A stretch of 64,000 nt of DNA from Sphaerisporangium dianthi (GTDB lineage Bacteria; Actinomycetota; Actinomycetes; Streptosporangiales; Streptosporangiaceae): positions 62,001 through 126,000 of the forward strand of contig NZ_JBHSFP010000027.1 in NCBI RefSeq assembly GCF_042654065.1. The letters run 5' to 3'. The notes beneath the pieces are model-generated. The model made no database searches. It saw only the letters and a list, made by a program, of their open reading frames with translations, and was not told the DNA's origin. Every line of letters begins with the position of its first letter. The first letter of the stretch is position 1. This document shows, piece by piece, positions 24,335-32,338 of the stretch. Made by a program: the position numbers and the translations under genes.

Positions 24335-25768
24335 TCAGGAGGTGACGGACCGGTCCCCGGTCCGCGCCGGCCGCCCGGGGGTGGTGTCCGGGGCGTCGCC
24401 GTCGCGCGGCCCCGCGGGGTCGTTCCCGTTCCCCGTGCCGGGGCCGTGCGCCTCGTCCGGCCCGTGGTCGTCCACGAACGTGGCCTCGTCGAAGGGGGCG
24501 CGCCCGGACAGCACCTCCTTGGCGCGCTCGCGGTCGAAGTCCTTGACCCACGTGCCGATCAGCACGGTGGCCACCGCGTTGCCGGCGAAGTTGGTCAGCG
24601 CACGGGCCTCCGACATGAACCGGTCGATGCCGACGATCAGGCCGACGCCGTCGACCAGGCCGGGCCGGTGCGACTGGAGGCCGCCGGCGAGCGTCGCCAG
24701 CCCGGCCCCTGTGACGCCCGCCGCGCCCTTCGAAGCGATGATCATGAAGACCAGCAGCGCGATCTGCTCCCCCACCGACAGCGGGGCGCCGGTGGCGCTG
24801 GCGACGAACAACGTCGCCATCGTGAGGTAGATGGCGGTGCCGTCGAGGTTGAAGGAGTACCCGGTGGGCACGGTGATGCCGACGACGGCGCGGCTCACGC
24901 CGAGGTGCTCCATCTTGGCGATCAGGCGCGGCAGCGCCGACTCCGAGGAGGAGGTCGAAAGGATCAGCAGGAACTCCCGGCCGAGGTAGCGCAGCAGGGA
25001 CGGCAGGCTGATCCGGGCGCCCAGCCAGAGGATCGTCCCGAGGACGACCCCGACGAACAGCAGGCAGGTCAGGTAGAAGGCGCCCATGAGGACGGCCAGG
25101 CTCCGCAGTGCCTCCACTCCGCCCGCGCCGGCCACCGCCGCCATGGCGCCGAACGCGCCGACCGGCGCCGCCCACATGATCATGGCGAGGATGCGGAAGA
25201 CGAGCCGCTGGACGTGCTCGAGGCCGCGCAGGATGGGGACCCCGCGCGGGCCCATGCGCTGCAGCGCGAACCCGGTGAGGAGCGCGACGAGCAGGGTCTG
25301 CAGCACCTGGCTCCCGGTGAGCGCCGCCAGGAAGGTGGTGGGGATGATGCCGACGAGGAAGGAGACGGTGTCGCTCGCGTCGCCCTTGGCCGCCTGCTCC
25401 TCGCCCGCCTTCCGCAGCGCGTCGGTGAGCTGCAGACCCTCGCCGGGGTGGATCAGGTTGCCGACGACCAGGCCGATGATCAGCGCGATCGTGGACATGA
25501 CCAGGAAGTAGCCGATGGCCAGGCCGCCCACCTTGCCGACCTTGGCGGCCTCGGCGACCGAGCCGACGCCGAGCACGATGGTGCAGAAGATGATCGGGCT
25601 GATCATCATCTTGATCAGCGCCACGAAGGCCGTGCCGAGGGGCTTCAGGGCGACGCCGGCGTCGGGGGCGAGCAGGCCCACCAGGATGCCGGCCACCACC
25701 GCCACGACGACGGCGATGTAAAGATATCGGGTGGGGTCCCGGCGCACCGGGGCTGACGTCGTCGTCAC
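24335..25768 (-). CDS. dctA: C4-dicarboxylate/cation symporter DctA
   Basis: A membrane importer of succinate, fumarate or malate driven by Na+ or H+ (477 residues, eight TM segments plus two re-entrant loops). Family marks include FVALIKMMISPIIFCTIVLG, the serine-rich hairpin STSSSESALPRL, YSFNLDGTAIYL and the helix VGIDRFMSEARALTNF. GTG 25768 follows AAGGAG at 25775-25780. An upstream extension to 25888 has no such site. It is divergent from a CitA/CitB-like two-component pair that probably controls it. The C-terminal tail is charged and Gly/Pro-rich. Confidence 0.93.
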   Translation of the reverse strand: MTTTSAPVRRDPTRYLYIAVVVAVVAGILVGLLAPDAGVALKPLGTAFVALIKMMISPIIFCTIVLGVGSVAEAAKVGKVGGLAIGYFLVMSTIALIIGLVVGNLIHPGEGLQLTDALRKAGEEQAAKGDASDTVSFLVGIIPTTFLAALTGSQVLQTLLVALLTGFALQRMGPRGVPILRGLEHVQRLVFRILAMIMWAAPVGAFGAMAAVAGAGGVEALRSLAVLMGAFYLTCLLFVGVVLGTILWLGARISLPSLLRYLGREFLLILSTSSSESALPRLIAKMEHLGVSRAVVGITVPTGYSFNLDGTAIYLTMATLFVASATGAPLSVGEQIALLVFMIIASKGAAGVTGAGLATLAGGLQSHRPGLVDGVGLIVGIDRFMSEARALTNFAGNAVATVLIGTWVKDFDRERAKEVLSGRAPFDEATFVDDHGPDEAHGPGTGNGNDPAGPRDGDAPDTTPGRPARTGDRSVTS

Positions 25769-25947
25769 GCGACGCTCCTTGTCTTGCTCCGCATACGTTC
25801 GCATGAGGAATGGAAGTTCGATCGAGTGACTATGCGCCGAGGGAGTGACGTGGGTCACCATTGCGTACATTTCGTTTGTCGCCGTCACCGCACGGTGACG
25901 CCCCGCCCCTGTGCGCGGCGGACCGGGCGACCCGGCGGAGGTGAGCC

Positions 25948-27594
25948 TTGACCGAGATCCGCTCCCGGTTGCGACGATGGAGCCTGGCGCGGCAGATGCT
26001 CGTGCTGCAGATCTTCGTCGTCGGCGTCACCGTGGCGGGCGGCACCGTCCTGGCGTTCATGCACACCGGCAGGCTGCTGACCGAGCAGGCCGCGAGCACG
26101 AGCAGAAGGATGGCGATCAGCGTCGCCGACTCCCCCGCCGTGCTCGCCGCGCTGGACGACCCCGACCCCTCGGCCGTCCTCCAGCCGTACGCCGAGCGGG
26201 TCCGGCGCGAGGCCGGCATGGACTTCATCACGATCATGAGCACGCGGGGGCGCAGGTTCACCCATCCGAACCCGCGGCGCATCGGCGGGCAGTTCCTCGG
26301 CAACACCGCCGAGGCCCTCGCGGGCCGCACCTTCACCGAGACCTACACCGGCACGCTCGGCCCCTCGGTGCGGGCCGTCACGCCCGTGCGGGACGCCGCG
26401 GGGCGCGTGCGCGCGCTGGTGAGCACCGGGATCATCGTCGACAAGATCAGCGCCCAGCTCCGCGAGCAGGTCACCGCGGCGCTGCTGACCGGGGCGGTGG
26501 GCCTGTCGGCCGGCACCGCGGGCACCTATCTGGTGGGGGCGCGGCTGCGCCGCCACACGCACGGCCTGCGGTCCTCTGAGCTGAACCGCATGTACGAGCA
26601 CCACAACGCGATCTTGCACGCGGTCCGCGAAGGGCTGCTGCTCATCGACGGCGAGTGCCGCCTGACGCTGGCCAACGACGGGGCCCGGGAGCTGCTCGGG
26701 CTGCCGCCGGACGCCGAAGGGCGTCCCGTGGCCGAGCTGGGCCTGCCCTCCTCGCTGGCCGGGTCGCTGGCCTCCGGCGAGAACCGGGCCGACGAGATCC
26801 ACCTGACCCGCGACCGGGTGCTCGTGGTCAGCTCCGCCGAGGTGCGCTCGGGGGCCCGGTCGCTCGGCACCGTGGTGACGCTCCGCGACCACACGGAGTT
26901 GCAGGCGCTCACCGGCCAGCTCGACGCCGAACGCGGCTTCGCCGAGTCGCTGCGCTCGGCCGCGCACGAGGCGGCCAACCGGCTGCACACTGTGGTCACC
27001 CTGGTGGAGCTCGGACGCACCGAGCAGGCCGTCGCCTTCGCCACCGCCGAGCTGCGGACCGCGCAGCAGCTCACCGATCGTGTCGTCGGCGCCGTGCGCG
27101 AGCCGGTGCTGGCGGCGCTGCTCCTCGGCAAGACGGCCGAGGCCGCCGAACGCGGCGTGGAGCTGGCGATCAGCCCCGGCAGCGAGCTCGACGACGTCAG
27201 CCTCGACAGCCGCGACCTGGTGACCATCCTCGGCAATCTGGTCGACAACGCCGTGGAGGCCGCCATGAGCGGCCCCGCCCCCGCCCGCGTGCGCGTCCAT
27301 CTGAGCGCCGCGGACGGCGCGTTCCTGGTCCAGGTGAGCGACAGCGGGCCGGGCGTCGACGCCGCGGCCGTCCAGGACGTCTTCCGGCGCGGCTGGACCA
27401 CCAAGGGGGACGGCCGGGGGCTCGGGCTGGCCATGGCCGGCCAGGCGGTGCGCCGTCTCGGCGGCGCGATCGAGATCGGCCGTGGCGGCCAAGGTGACGA
27501 GGGCGGCCAGGGTGACGAGGGCGGGCAGGGGGCCGTCTTCACCGTGCGCCTCCCGCTGCCCGGCGGGCCCGGCGCGCCCGGGGGGTCGCCGTGA
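25948..27594 (+). CDS. CitA/DcuS-type sensor histidine kinase
   Basis: A membrane sensor for C4-dicarboxylates or citrate, 548 residues. TM1 (MLVLQIFVVGVTVAGGTVLAF) precedes an extracytoplasmic PAS-like sensor with DFITIMSTRGRRFTHPNP. TM2 is near residue 185 and is followed by a cytosolic PAS domain. The phospho-acceptor helix contains SAAHEAANRLHTVV, and the ATPase has NLVDNAVEAA, SDSGPGVD and TTKGDGRGLGLAM. A GGQGDE repeat sits between the G2 box and the last strand. TTG 25948 has GGAGGTG just upstream. The stop overlaps the response regulator start. Confidence 0.92.
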   Translation: MTEIRSRLRRWSLARQMLVLQIFVVGVTVAGGTVLAFMHTGRLLTEQAASTSRRMAISVADSPAVLAALDDPDPSAVLQPYAERVRREAGMDFITIMSTRGRRFTHPNPRRIGGQFLGNTAEALAGRTFTETYTGTLGPSVRAVTPVRDAAGRVRALVSTGIIVDKISAQLREQVTAALLTGAVGLSAGTAGTYLVGARLRRHTHGLRSSELNRMYEHHNAILHAVREGLLLIDGECRLTLANDGARELLGLPPDAEGRPVAELGLPSSLAGSLASGENRADEIHLTRDRVLVVSSAEVRSGARSLGTVVTLRDHTELQALTGQLDAERGFAESLRSAAHEAANRLHTVVTLVELGRTEQAVAFATAELRTAQQLTDRVVGAVREPVLAALLLGKTAEAAERGVELAISPGSELDDVSLDSRDLVTILGNLVDNAVEAAMSGPAPARVRVHLSAADGAFLVQVSDSGPGVDAAAVQDVFRRGWTTKGDGRGLGLAMAGQAVRRLGGAIEIGRGGQGDEGGQGDEGGQGAVFTVRLPLPGGPGAPGGSP

Positions 27595-28262
27595 TCTCCG
27601 TGCTGATCGTCGAGGACGAGGAGCTCACAGCCGAGGCCAACCGCGTCTTCGTCGAGCGGGTGCCCGGCTTCCAGGTCGTGGGCGTGGCCCGCTCGGGCGG
27701 CGAGGCCCTGCGTTTCCTGCGCCGCCGGCCGGCCGATCTGGTCCTGCTGGATCTGTACCTGCCGGACATGCACGGGCTGGACGTGTGCCGGGCGCTGCGG
27801 GCGGCGGGCGTCTTCTGCGACGTCATCGCCGTCACCTCCGCGCGGGATCTGTCGGTCGTCCGCTCCGCGGTGTCGGTCGGGGTCGTGCAGTACCTGCTCA
27901 AACCGTTCACCTTCGCCGCGCTCAGCGAGAGGCTCAGGCGGTACGGCGACTTCCGGTCCTCCATGGACGGGGCGGGCGAGGTCATCGGCCAGGGAGAGGT
28001 CGACAGGGCGCTGTCGGCGCTGCGGGGGACCGCGCGCACTCCCCTGCCCAAGGGAATGGCCGAGCCGACGCTGGAGGCGGTGGCGGGCGAACTGCGCAGG
28101 ACTCCAGGCGGGATGTCGGCGCAGGCCATGGGCGCCGCGATCGGGGTCTCGCGGGTGACGGCCCGCCGCTATCTGGAGCACCTCGTCGGCACCGGCATGG
28201 CGCGCCGCGTCCCTCAGTACGGAGGGCTCGGGCGGCCGGAGCTGCTGTACCAGAGCGTCTGA
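27591..28262 (+). CDS. CitB/DctR-type response regulator
   Basis: A 223-residue transcriptional response regulator paired with the preceding kinase (GTGA overlap). The receiver domain has the acidic pair in IVEDEE, phospho-acceptor Asp54 in VLLDLYLPD, Thr in VTSAR and Lys in YLLKPF. The C-terminal domain (SAQAMGAAIGVSRVTARRYLEHL) is the HTH typical of the CitB group. It probably activates dctA on the opposite strand. Confidence 0.92.
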   Translation: MISVLIVEDEELTAEANRVFVERVPGFQVVGVARSGGEALRFLRRRPADLVLLDLYLPDMHGLDVCRALRAAGVFCDVIAVTSARDLSVVRSAVSVGVVQYLLKPFTFAALSERLRRYGDFRSSMDGAGEVIGQGEVDRALSALRGTARTPLPKGMAEPTLEAVAGELRRTPGGMSAQAMGAAIGVSRVTARRYLEHLVGTGMARRVPQYGGLGRPELLYQSV

Positions 28263-28263
28263 G

Positions 28264-28296
28264 CCCGCCCGGGCGCGGTGACCGCCCGGCGGCGGG
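28264..28296 (+). terminator. Hairpin terminator after the two-component operon
   Basis: The stem CCGGGCG / CGCCCGG (28269-28275 with 28283-28289) is extended outward by CCCGC / GCGGG across a two-base bulge. It begins two bases after the response-regulator stop. Confidence 0.65.
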
Positions 28297-28876
28297 TCCG
28301 CCACACAATCTCAGCAGCTGCTCGGCGGTTTACTCATGCCGTCAGGACCGGGCCGGTTTCCCTGCCGGTGCCGTTCGCTCCTTCGCCGTCCTCGCCGGGG
28401 GGGCCGCCGCAGCGCGCGATCTTCCGGTCATCCGCGTCCTTTGCGTTCGGCGTGCTCCACGAGCCGTTCCCTTGTCATCGGACGGTCGACTCGGCGCCGG
28501 AATTCGCGTATGCGGATCAGGCCCATCGGCGTCGCGCTTCCCTCTTTGACCGTGGGGCGGTTCCCGCTCGCCCCAGAGCGGAGAAATTGGACATTTCTCC
28601 TCAGCGTCCGGCGGCGCCCGCACTTTTGCCCCGGCACCCGAACCGCATTCTGTATTACATCGACACTCGCGATGTCAACGAGATACGGCGCCGACCGAAC
28701 TGGCACAACACATCGCCCAAAATTAAGTAAACCGCCGCAAACACCCAGTCCCTGGCCTTGAGGCTCCGAGGTCGATCCCTACGCGCCGGCAGCCCACCGA
28801 GAGCCGAGCGCCCGGGACGACACGGCACAGAACCCCCGCCAGCGATCGGCAAAGCATGTCAACCCTCGACTTTTCG

Positions 28877-28893
28877 CAATGTCATCGACATTG
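28877..28893. promoter_or_regulatory. Operator-like dyad 1 upstream of lanKC
   Basis: CAATGTC-ATC-GACATTG is a perfect 7-bp inverted repeat with a 3-base spacer, about 170 bases before the lanKC start. It has the shape of a regulator binding site. The protein that would bind it is unknown. Confidence 0.5.
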
Positions 28894-28924
28894 TGTGCTC
28901 CAGACAGGATCACTGGTCAAGCCA

Positions 28925-28943
28925 GATAACTATGACAGTTATC
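28925..28943. promoter_or_regulatory. Operator-like dyad 2 upstream of lanKC
   Basis: GATAACT-ATGAC-AGTTATC is a perfect 7-bp inverted repeat with a 5-base spacer, about 120 bases before the lanKC start and in the AT-richest part of the gap. Its sequence differs from dyad 1, which suggests a second regulator or a different half-site. Confidence 0.5.
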
Positions 28944-29065
28944 ACGATACGAATAGTGACACTCGCATATACCGACTATGGGTCCGGTCACTAGGCACGG
29001 CTGGGGCTATCCGTAACTCTCCTCTTAGCGCTTAGCCGGACCGAGCGAAGAGAGGGGTGCGAGAC

Positions 29066-31777
29066 GTGATCGACAGGTACGAGATCTATTGCCTCGCCGA
29101 TCCACTGTTTTACGACACCCTTGACAATCAGCGTACGAAGTATCCCGACTTTCCCATAGCGAGCAAGGACGTGCCGGTCGGCTGGCAGCATCGCGCCACG
29201 GACACCTGGCTGCACTACGGCCCTGAGGACCTCTCCCTTCCCCTTCAGGGATGGAAGATTCACATCTCGGCCCGCCTCGACGACGCCGAGAAGACCCTCG
29301 CCACGGTCTGGGACTACTGCGTCGGCCGCCGGCTCAGCTTCAAGTTCCTGCGCGGGCCCCGCGTGGTCATGATGCTCAACTCCAAGTACGCAGAACGCGG
29401 CAGCAGCGGCAAGCTGGTCACGATCTACCCGGCCGACGAGGCCGAGCTGGAGCTCGTGCTCAAGGAGCTGGACGAGCTGCTGCACGGCGTCCGCGGCCCG
29501 TACATCCTCAGCGACCTGCGCTACGGCGACGGCCCCCTGTACGTGCGCTATGGCGGGTTCGCCGAGCGCTACTGCCTGACAGGCAACCGGGAACGGGTGC
29601 TCGCGATCGCCGACGCGGACGGCGCCCTGGTGCCCGACCGCCGCGGGCCGTCCTTCTCGCCGCCGTCCTTCGTGACTCTGCCCGACTTCCTCAAGCCGCA
29701 CCTCGAGGCCCGCAACGCGGTGACCTTCGCCGGCAGGCCGTACGAGATCGAGAAGGTGCTTCACTTCTCCAACGGCGGCGGCGTCTACAAGGCCAGGGAC
29801 ACCCGCACCGGCCGCGCGGTCGTGCTCAAGGAGGCCAGGCCGCACGCCGGGCTCGACGCCGCCGGCCGCGACGCGGTGGCCCGCCTGGGCCACGAGGCCG
29901 ACATCCTTCGCCGCCTGGAAGGGCTGGACGTCGTCCCCGCGCTGTACGACTACTTCACCCTCGGCGAGCACCACTTCCTGGTCCAGGAGTTCATCGACGG
30001 GACGACGCTGAGCCAGGAGTCGGTGCACCGGCACCCCCTGACCCGCGCCACCCTCACTCCCGAGGACGCCGCCGAGTACACCGAATGGGCGCTCGACATG
30101 CTGGCCCGCGTGGATCGGGCGGTGACCGCGCTGCACGGGCGCGGGGTCGTCTTCGGCGACCTGCACCCGTTCAACGTCCTGGTCGAGGACGACCGCGTCG
30201 TACTGATCGACTTCGAGGTCGCCAGCCTGGCCGAGAACAAGGCCCGGCCCACCCTCGCCCACCCGGGCTTCTGCCCGCCTTCTGACCGGGTCGGCATCGC
30301 GGCCGACCGGTACGCCCTCGCCTGCATGCGGCTGAACCTGTTCGCCCCCATGTCCACGGTGCTGATCCCGCTGCAGCGCGCCAAGGTCATCCATCTGGCC
30401 GAGCTCGTGCGCGACACCTTCCCGGTGCCGCACGCGTTCGTCGAGGAGGCCGTGCGCACGATCCTCGGCGGCGACCCCGGCCACGCCGCGCCGGCGTCCT
30501 CCACCGCACAGGAGGCGCCCGCGCCCGAGCCACCGGCCTCCGCGGCGCCCACCGGGACCACTCCCGCGCGCACGGCCTCCCCGGCCCATGACCTGAACGC
30601 GATGAGCCGGCTGCCGATGCCGGGCCGCGCCTCCTGGACCTCGGTCCGGCAGGCGGCGCGCCGGGCCATCCTCGCCTCGGTGACCCCGGAGCGCGACGAC
30701 CGGCTGTTCCCCGGCGACGCGGCGCAGTTCCAGCCGGGCGGCGGACTCAACCTGGCGAACGGCGCGGCGGGCGTGCTGTACGCGCTCGCCGAGACCGGCG
30801 CCGGCCGGTTCCCCGAGTACGAGGCCTGGCTGCGCGAACGCGCCATGGCGCCGAAACCGGGTACCGGCCTCGGCTTCTACGACGGCCTGCACGGCGTGGC
30901 CTACGCCTTCGAGGCGCTCGGCCGCAGGCAGGACGCCCTGGAACTGGTCACCCTGTGCCTGCGCGAGAGATGGGAGCAGCTCGGCCAGAGCCTGTACGCC
31001 GGCCTGTCCGGCATGGGGCTGAACCTGCTGCACCTGGGCGAGACGACCGGCGACCGCGAGCTGACGGCGACCGCGTTGCAGATCGTCGACATGGTGGCCG
31101 CCCGCCTCGGCGCGGTCGACAGCGTGGCGGAGGTCAGCGGCGGCGGCAATCCGCACGCCGGGCTGATGCGCGGCTCGTCGGGCCCCGCGCTGCTGTTCCT
31201 GCGGGCGTACGAGACGACCGGCGACACCGCCCTGCTGGAGCACGCGGACGTCGCGCTGCGGCAGGACCTGCGCCGCTGCACCCGGCGCTCCGACGGGCAG
31301 CTCCAGGTGCAGCAGAGCTGGCGGACCAACCCCTACCTGGACGAGGGCTCGGCGGGCATCGGCGTCGTCCTCGCCCGCTATCTGGCCCACCGCGACGACG
31401 AGGACTTCCGGCAGGCCCTGTCGGACATCGGCCCGGTGGCGACCCTGGACTACTACGTGCAGTCAGGCCTGTTCGCCGGGCGGGCCGGCATGATCGCGGC
31501 CCTCACCCTCGGACTGCGGCCCGGCGTGGACCGGGACTCCCCCGAGGTGGCCGGCCAGATCGCACGGCTCGGCTGGCATGCCATGCCCTACGGCGGCGGG
31601 CTCGCCTTCCCCGGCAACCAGCTGCTGCGGTTGTCGATGGACCTGGCGACCGGCACGGCCGGCGTCCTTCTCGCACTGGGCGCCGTGCTGCACGACCGGC
31701 CGGTGACCGTCCCCCTGATCTCCCCCTCCGGCACTCCCGCCGGAGCGGTGGACCCGACGAGCACAGGAAGGAGGTGA
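29066..31777 (+). CDS. lanKC: Class III lanthipeptide synthetase (LanKC, RamC/AmfT-like)
   Basis: Modifies the precursors encoded just downstream: it phosphorylates Ser/Thr, eliminates phosphate, and cyclises with Cys. At 903 residues it shows the three-domain order: an N-terminal lyase-type region (DRYEIYCLADPLFYD opening as in RamC), a Ser/Thr kinase at ~225-470 (GGGVYKARD, Lys in VVLKEARPH, VVFGDLHPFNVLV, VLIDFE), and a LanC-like domain at ~530-890. The cyclase region lacks the Cys-Cys-His zinc ligands, which indicates class III rather than class IV. A Pro/Ala linker separates kinase and cyclase. GTG 29066 is chosen with AGAGGGG eight bases upstream; GTG 29057 is possible. Its stop lies inside the ribosome site of the first precursor. 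Confidence 0.95.
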   Translation: MIDRYEIYCLADPLFYDTLDNQRTKYPDFPIASKDVPVGWQHRATDTWLHYGPEDLSLPLQGWKIHISARLDDAEKTLATVWDYCVGRRLSFKFLRGPRVVMMLNSKYAERGSSGKLVTIYPADEAELELVLKELDELLHGVRGPYILSDLRYGDGPLYVRYGGFAERYCLTGNRERVLAIADADGALVPDRRGPSFSPPSFVTLPDFLKPHLEARNAVTFAGRPYEIEKVLHFSNGGGVYKARDTRTGRAVVLKEARPHAGLDAAGRDAVARLGHEADILRRLEGLDVVPALYDYFTLGEHHFLVQEFIDGTTLSQESVHRHPLTRATLTPEDAAEYTEWALDMLARVDRAVTALHGRGVVFGDLHPFNVLVEDDRVVLIDFEVASLAENKARPTLAHPGFCPPSDRVGIAADRYALACMRLNLFAPMSTVLIPLQRAKVIHLAELVRDTFPVPHAFVEEAVRTILGGDPGHAAPASSTAQEAPAPEPPASAAPTGTTPARTASPAHDLNAMSRLPMPGRASWTSVRQAARRAILASVTPERDDRLFPGDAAQFQPGGGLNLANGAAGVLYALAETGAGRFPEYEAWLRERAMAPKPGTGLGFYDGLHGVAYAFEALGRRQDALELVTLCLRERWEQLGQSLYAGLSGMGLNLLHLGETTGDRELTATALQIVDMVAARLGAVDSVAEVSGGGNPHAGLMRGSSGPALLFLRAYETTGDTALLEHADVALRQDLRRCTRRSDGQLQVQQSWRTNPYLDEGSAGIGVVLARYLAHRDDEDFRQALSDIGPVATLDYYVQSGLFAGRAGMIAALTLGLRPGVDRDSPEVAGQIARLGWHAMPYGGGLAFPGNQLLRLSMDLATGTAGVLLALGAVLHDRPVTVPLISPSGTPAGAVDPTSTGRR

Positions 31778-31783
31778 TCTTCA

Positions 31784-31909
31784 ATGGCGCTTCTCGACCT
31801 GCAGGACATGGAGCTCCCGACCGGCGGTGGCGGCGGCGGCGGCAGCAACCTGAGCCTCCTGGGGTGCACCCCCCACGAGAACAGCAGCCTCAGCATCCTC
31901 TGCGGCTGA
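31784..31909 (+). CDS. lanA1: Class III lanthipeptide precursor 1 (SapB/AmfS-like)
   Basis: A 41-residue precursor. The leader MALLDLQDMELPT holds the L-x-D-L-Q motif that LanKC enzymes recognise, and seven Gly (14-20) follow. The core has SNLSLLGC (Ser21, Ser24, Cys28) and SSLSILCG (Ser34, Ser37, Cys40), two Ser-x-x-Ser-x(n)-Cys sites for labionin or lanthionine rings. The first motif has the same spacing as in SapB. AGGAGGTGA at 31769-31777 is the ribosome site and overlaps the lanKC stop, so translation is coupled and strong. The mature product is probably exported by the ABC pair downstream. Confidence 0.93.
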   Translation: MALLDLQDMELPTGGGGGGGSNLSLLGCTPHENSSLSILCG

Positions 31910-31951
31910 GCCCGACCTTCCCCCCACGTACGACGAAAGGGCGTGACTCGA

Positions 31952-32074
31952 ATGGCGCTTCTCGACCTGCAGGACATGGAGATCCCGACCGGCGGTGGCG
32001 GCGGCGGCAGCAACCTGAGCCTCGTGGGGTGCACCCCCCACGAGAACAGCAGCCTCAGCATCCTCTGCGGCTGA
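31952..32074 (+). CDS. lanA2: Class III lanthipeptide precursor 2
   Basis: A 40-residue near copy of precursor 1. It has the same MALLDLQDME leader, then IPT, six Gly (14-19), and SNLSLVGC (Ser20, Ser23, Cys27) and SSLSILCG (Ser33, Ser36, Cys39). It differs from precursor 1 by Leu to Ile in the leader, one fewer Gly, and Leu to Val in the first ring. Only a weak GAAAGGG ribosome site precedes it, in a spacer nearly identical to that before precursor 3. Confidence 0.93.
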   Translation: MALLDLQDMEIPTGGGGGGSNLSLVGCTPHENSSLSILCG

Positions 32075-32113
32075 CCTCAACCCTCCCACGTACGACGAAA
32101 GGGCGTGACTCGA

Positions 32114-32239
32114 ATGGCGCTTCTCGACCTGCAGGACATGGAGATCCCCGGCGGCGGCCACGGCGGCGGCGGCAGCAACCTGAGCCTCGTGGGGTGCACC
32201 CCCCACGAGAACAGCAGCCTGAGCATCCTCTGCGGCTGA
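32114..32239 (+). CDS. lanA3: Class III lanthipeptide precursor 3
   Basis: A 41-residue paralogue. Leader MALLDLQDMEIP leads into GGGHGGGG, where His16 interrupts the Gly run. The core is SNLSLVGC plus SSLSILCG, identical to precursor 2. The core-encoding bases are almost unchanged among the three copies, so the duplication is recent or kept uniform by gene conversion. It is preceded by the same GAAAGGGCGTGACTCGA spacer as copy 2. Confidence 0.93.
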   Translation: MALLDLQDMEIPGGGHGGGGSNLSLVGCTPHENSSLSILCG

Positions 32240-32266
32240 TATCTGAGCACTGATATCTGAGCCAGA

Positions 32267-32299
32267 GCCTGGGGCGGCCCTCATCCGGCCGCTCCAGGC
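32267..32299 (+). promoter_or_regulatory. Intercistronic hairpin between precursors and exporter genes
   Basis: GCCTGGGGCGGCC pairs with GGCCGCTCCAGGC over 13 bp, with one G-U pair and a 7-base loop. It lies 27 bases after the third precursor stop and 39 bases before the exporter ATG. It is a candidate attenuator or RNA-stability element that would make precursor mRNA more abundant than exporter mRNA. A 12-base direct repeat TGATATCTGAGC (32237-32248 and 32251-32262) precedes it. Confidence 0.6.
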
Positions 32300-32338
32300 C
32301 TGTCCATTCCCGCTGACCCCGGAGGGGAAACCTTTGCC

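Larger units (their letters stand above)
28297..29065. other. Long non-coding region upstream of the lanthipeptide cluster
   Basis: About 770 bases without a convincing gene on either strand. The first half is ordinary GC-rich DNA whose open frames show no protein-like features. From about 28640 the DNA becomes AT-richer and probably carries the cluster promoter. Two compact dyads (28877-28893 and 28925-28943) lie there. I saw no regulator gene, tRNA or riboswitch. Confidence 0.6.
31784..32239 (+). repeat. Tandem triplication of the precursor gene and its leader
   Basis: Three direct repeats with start-to-start periods of 168 and 162 bases. Each unit is a precursor gene plus a spacer. The two internal spacers share CCCACGTACGACGAAAGG and the bases up to the ATG. 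Length differences come only from the Gly codon run and a few spacer bases. Confidence 0.93.

Noticed and set aside
27591..28262. RamR-like regulator for the lanthipeptide cluster
   Set aside because: The protein has a CitB-type receiver and HTH, overlaps a CitA-type kinase gene, is followed by a terminator and faces dctA; it belongs to the dicarboxylate system.
28278..28761. Short open frames between the response regulator and lanKC
   Set aside because: They overlap each other in several frames, lack ribosome sites and give Arg/Pro-rich translations.
28760..28800. tRNA-like T-loop (GGTCGATCCC)
   Set aside because: No matching acceptor, D-arm or anticodon arm could be folded around it.
29066..31777. 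Class IV (LanL) lanthipeptide synthetase
   Set aside because: The LanC-like domain lacks the zinc-binding Cys, Cys-His motifs required for class IV, and the precursors are of SapB type.
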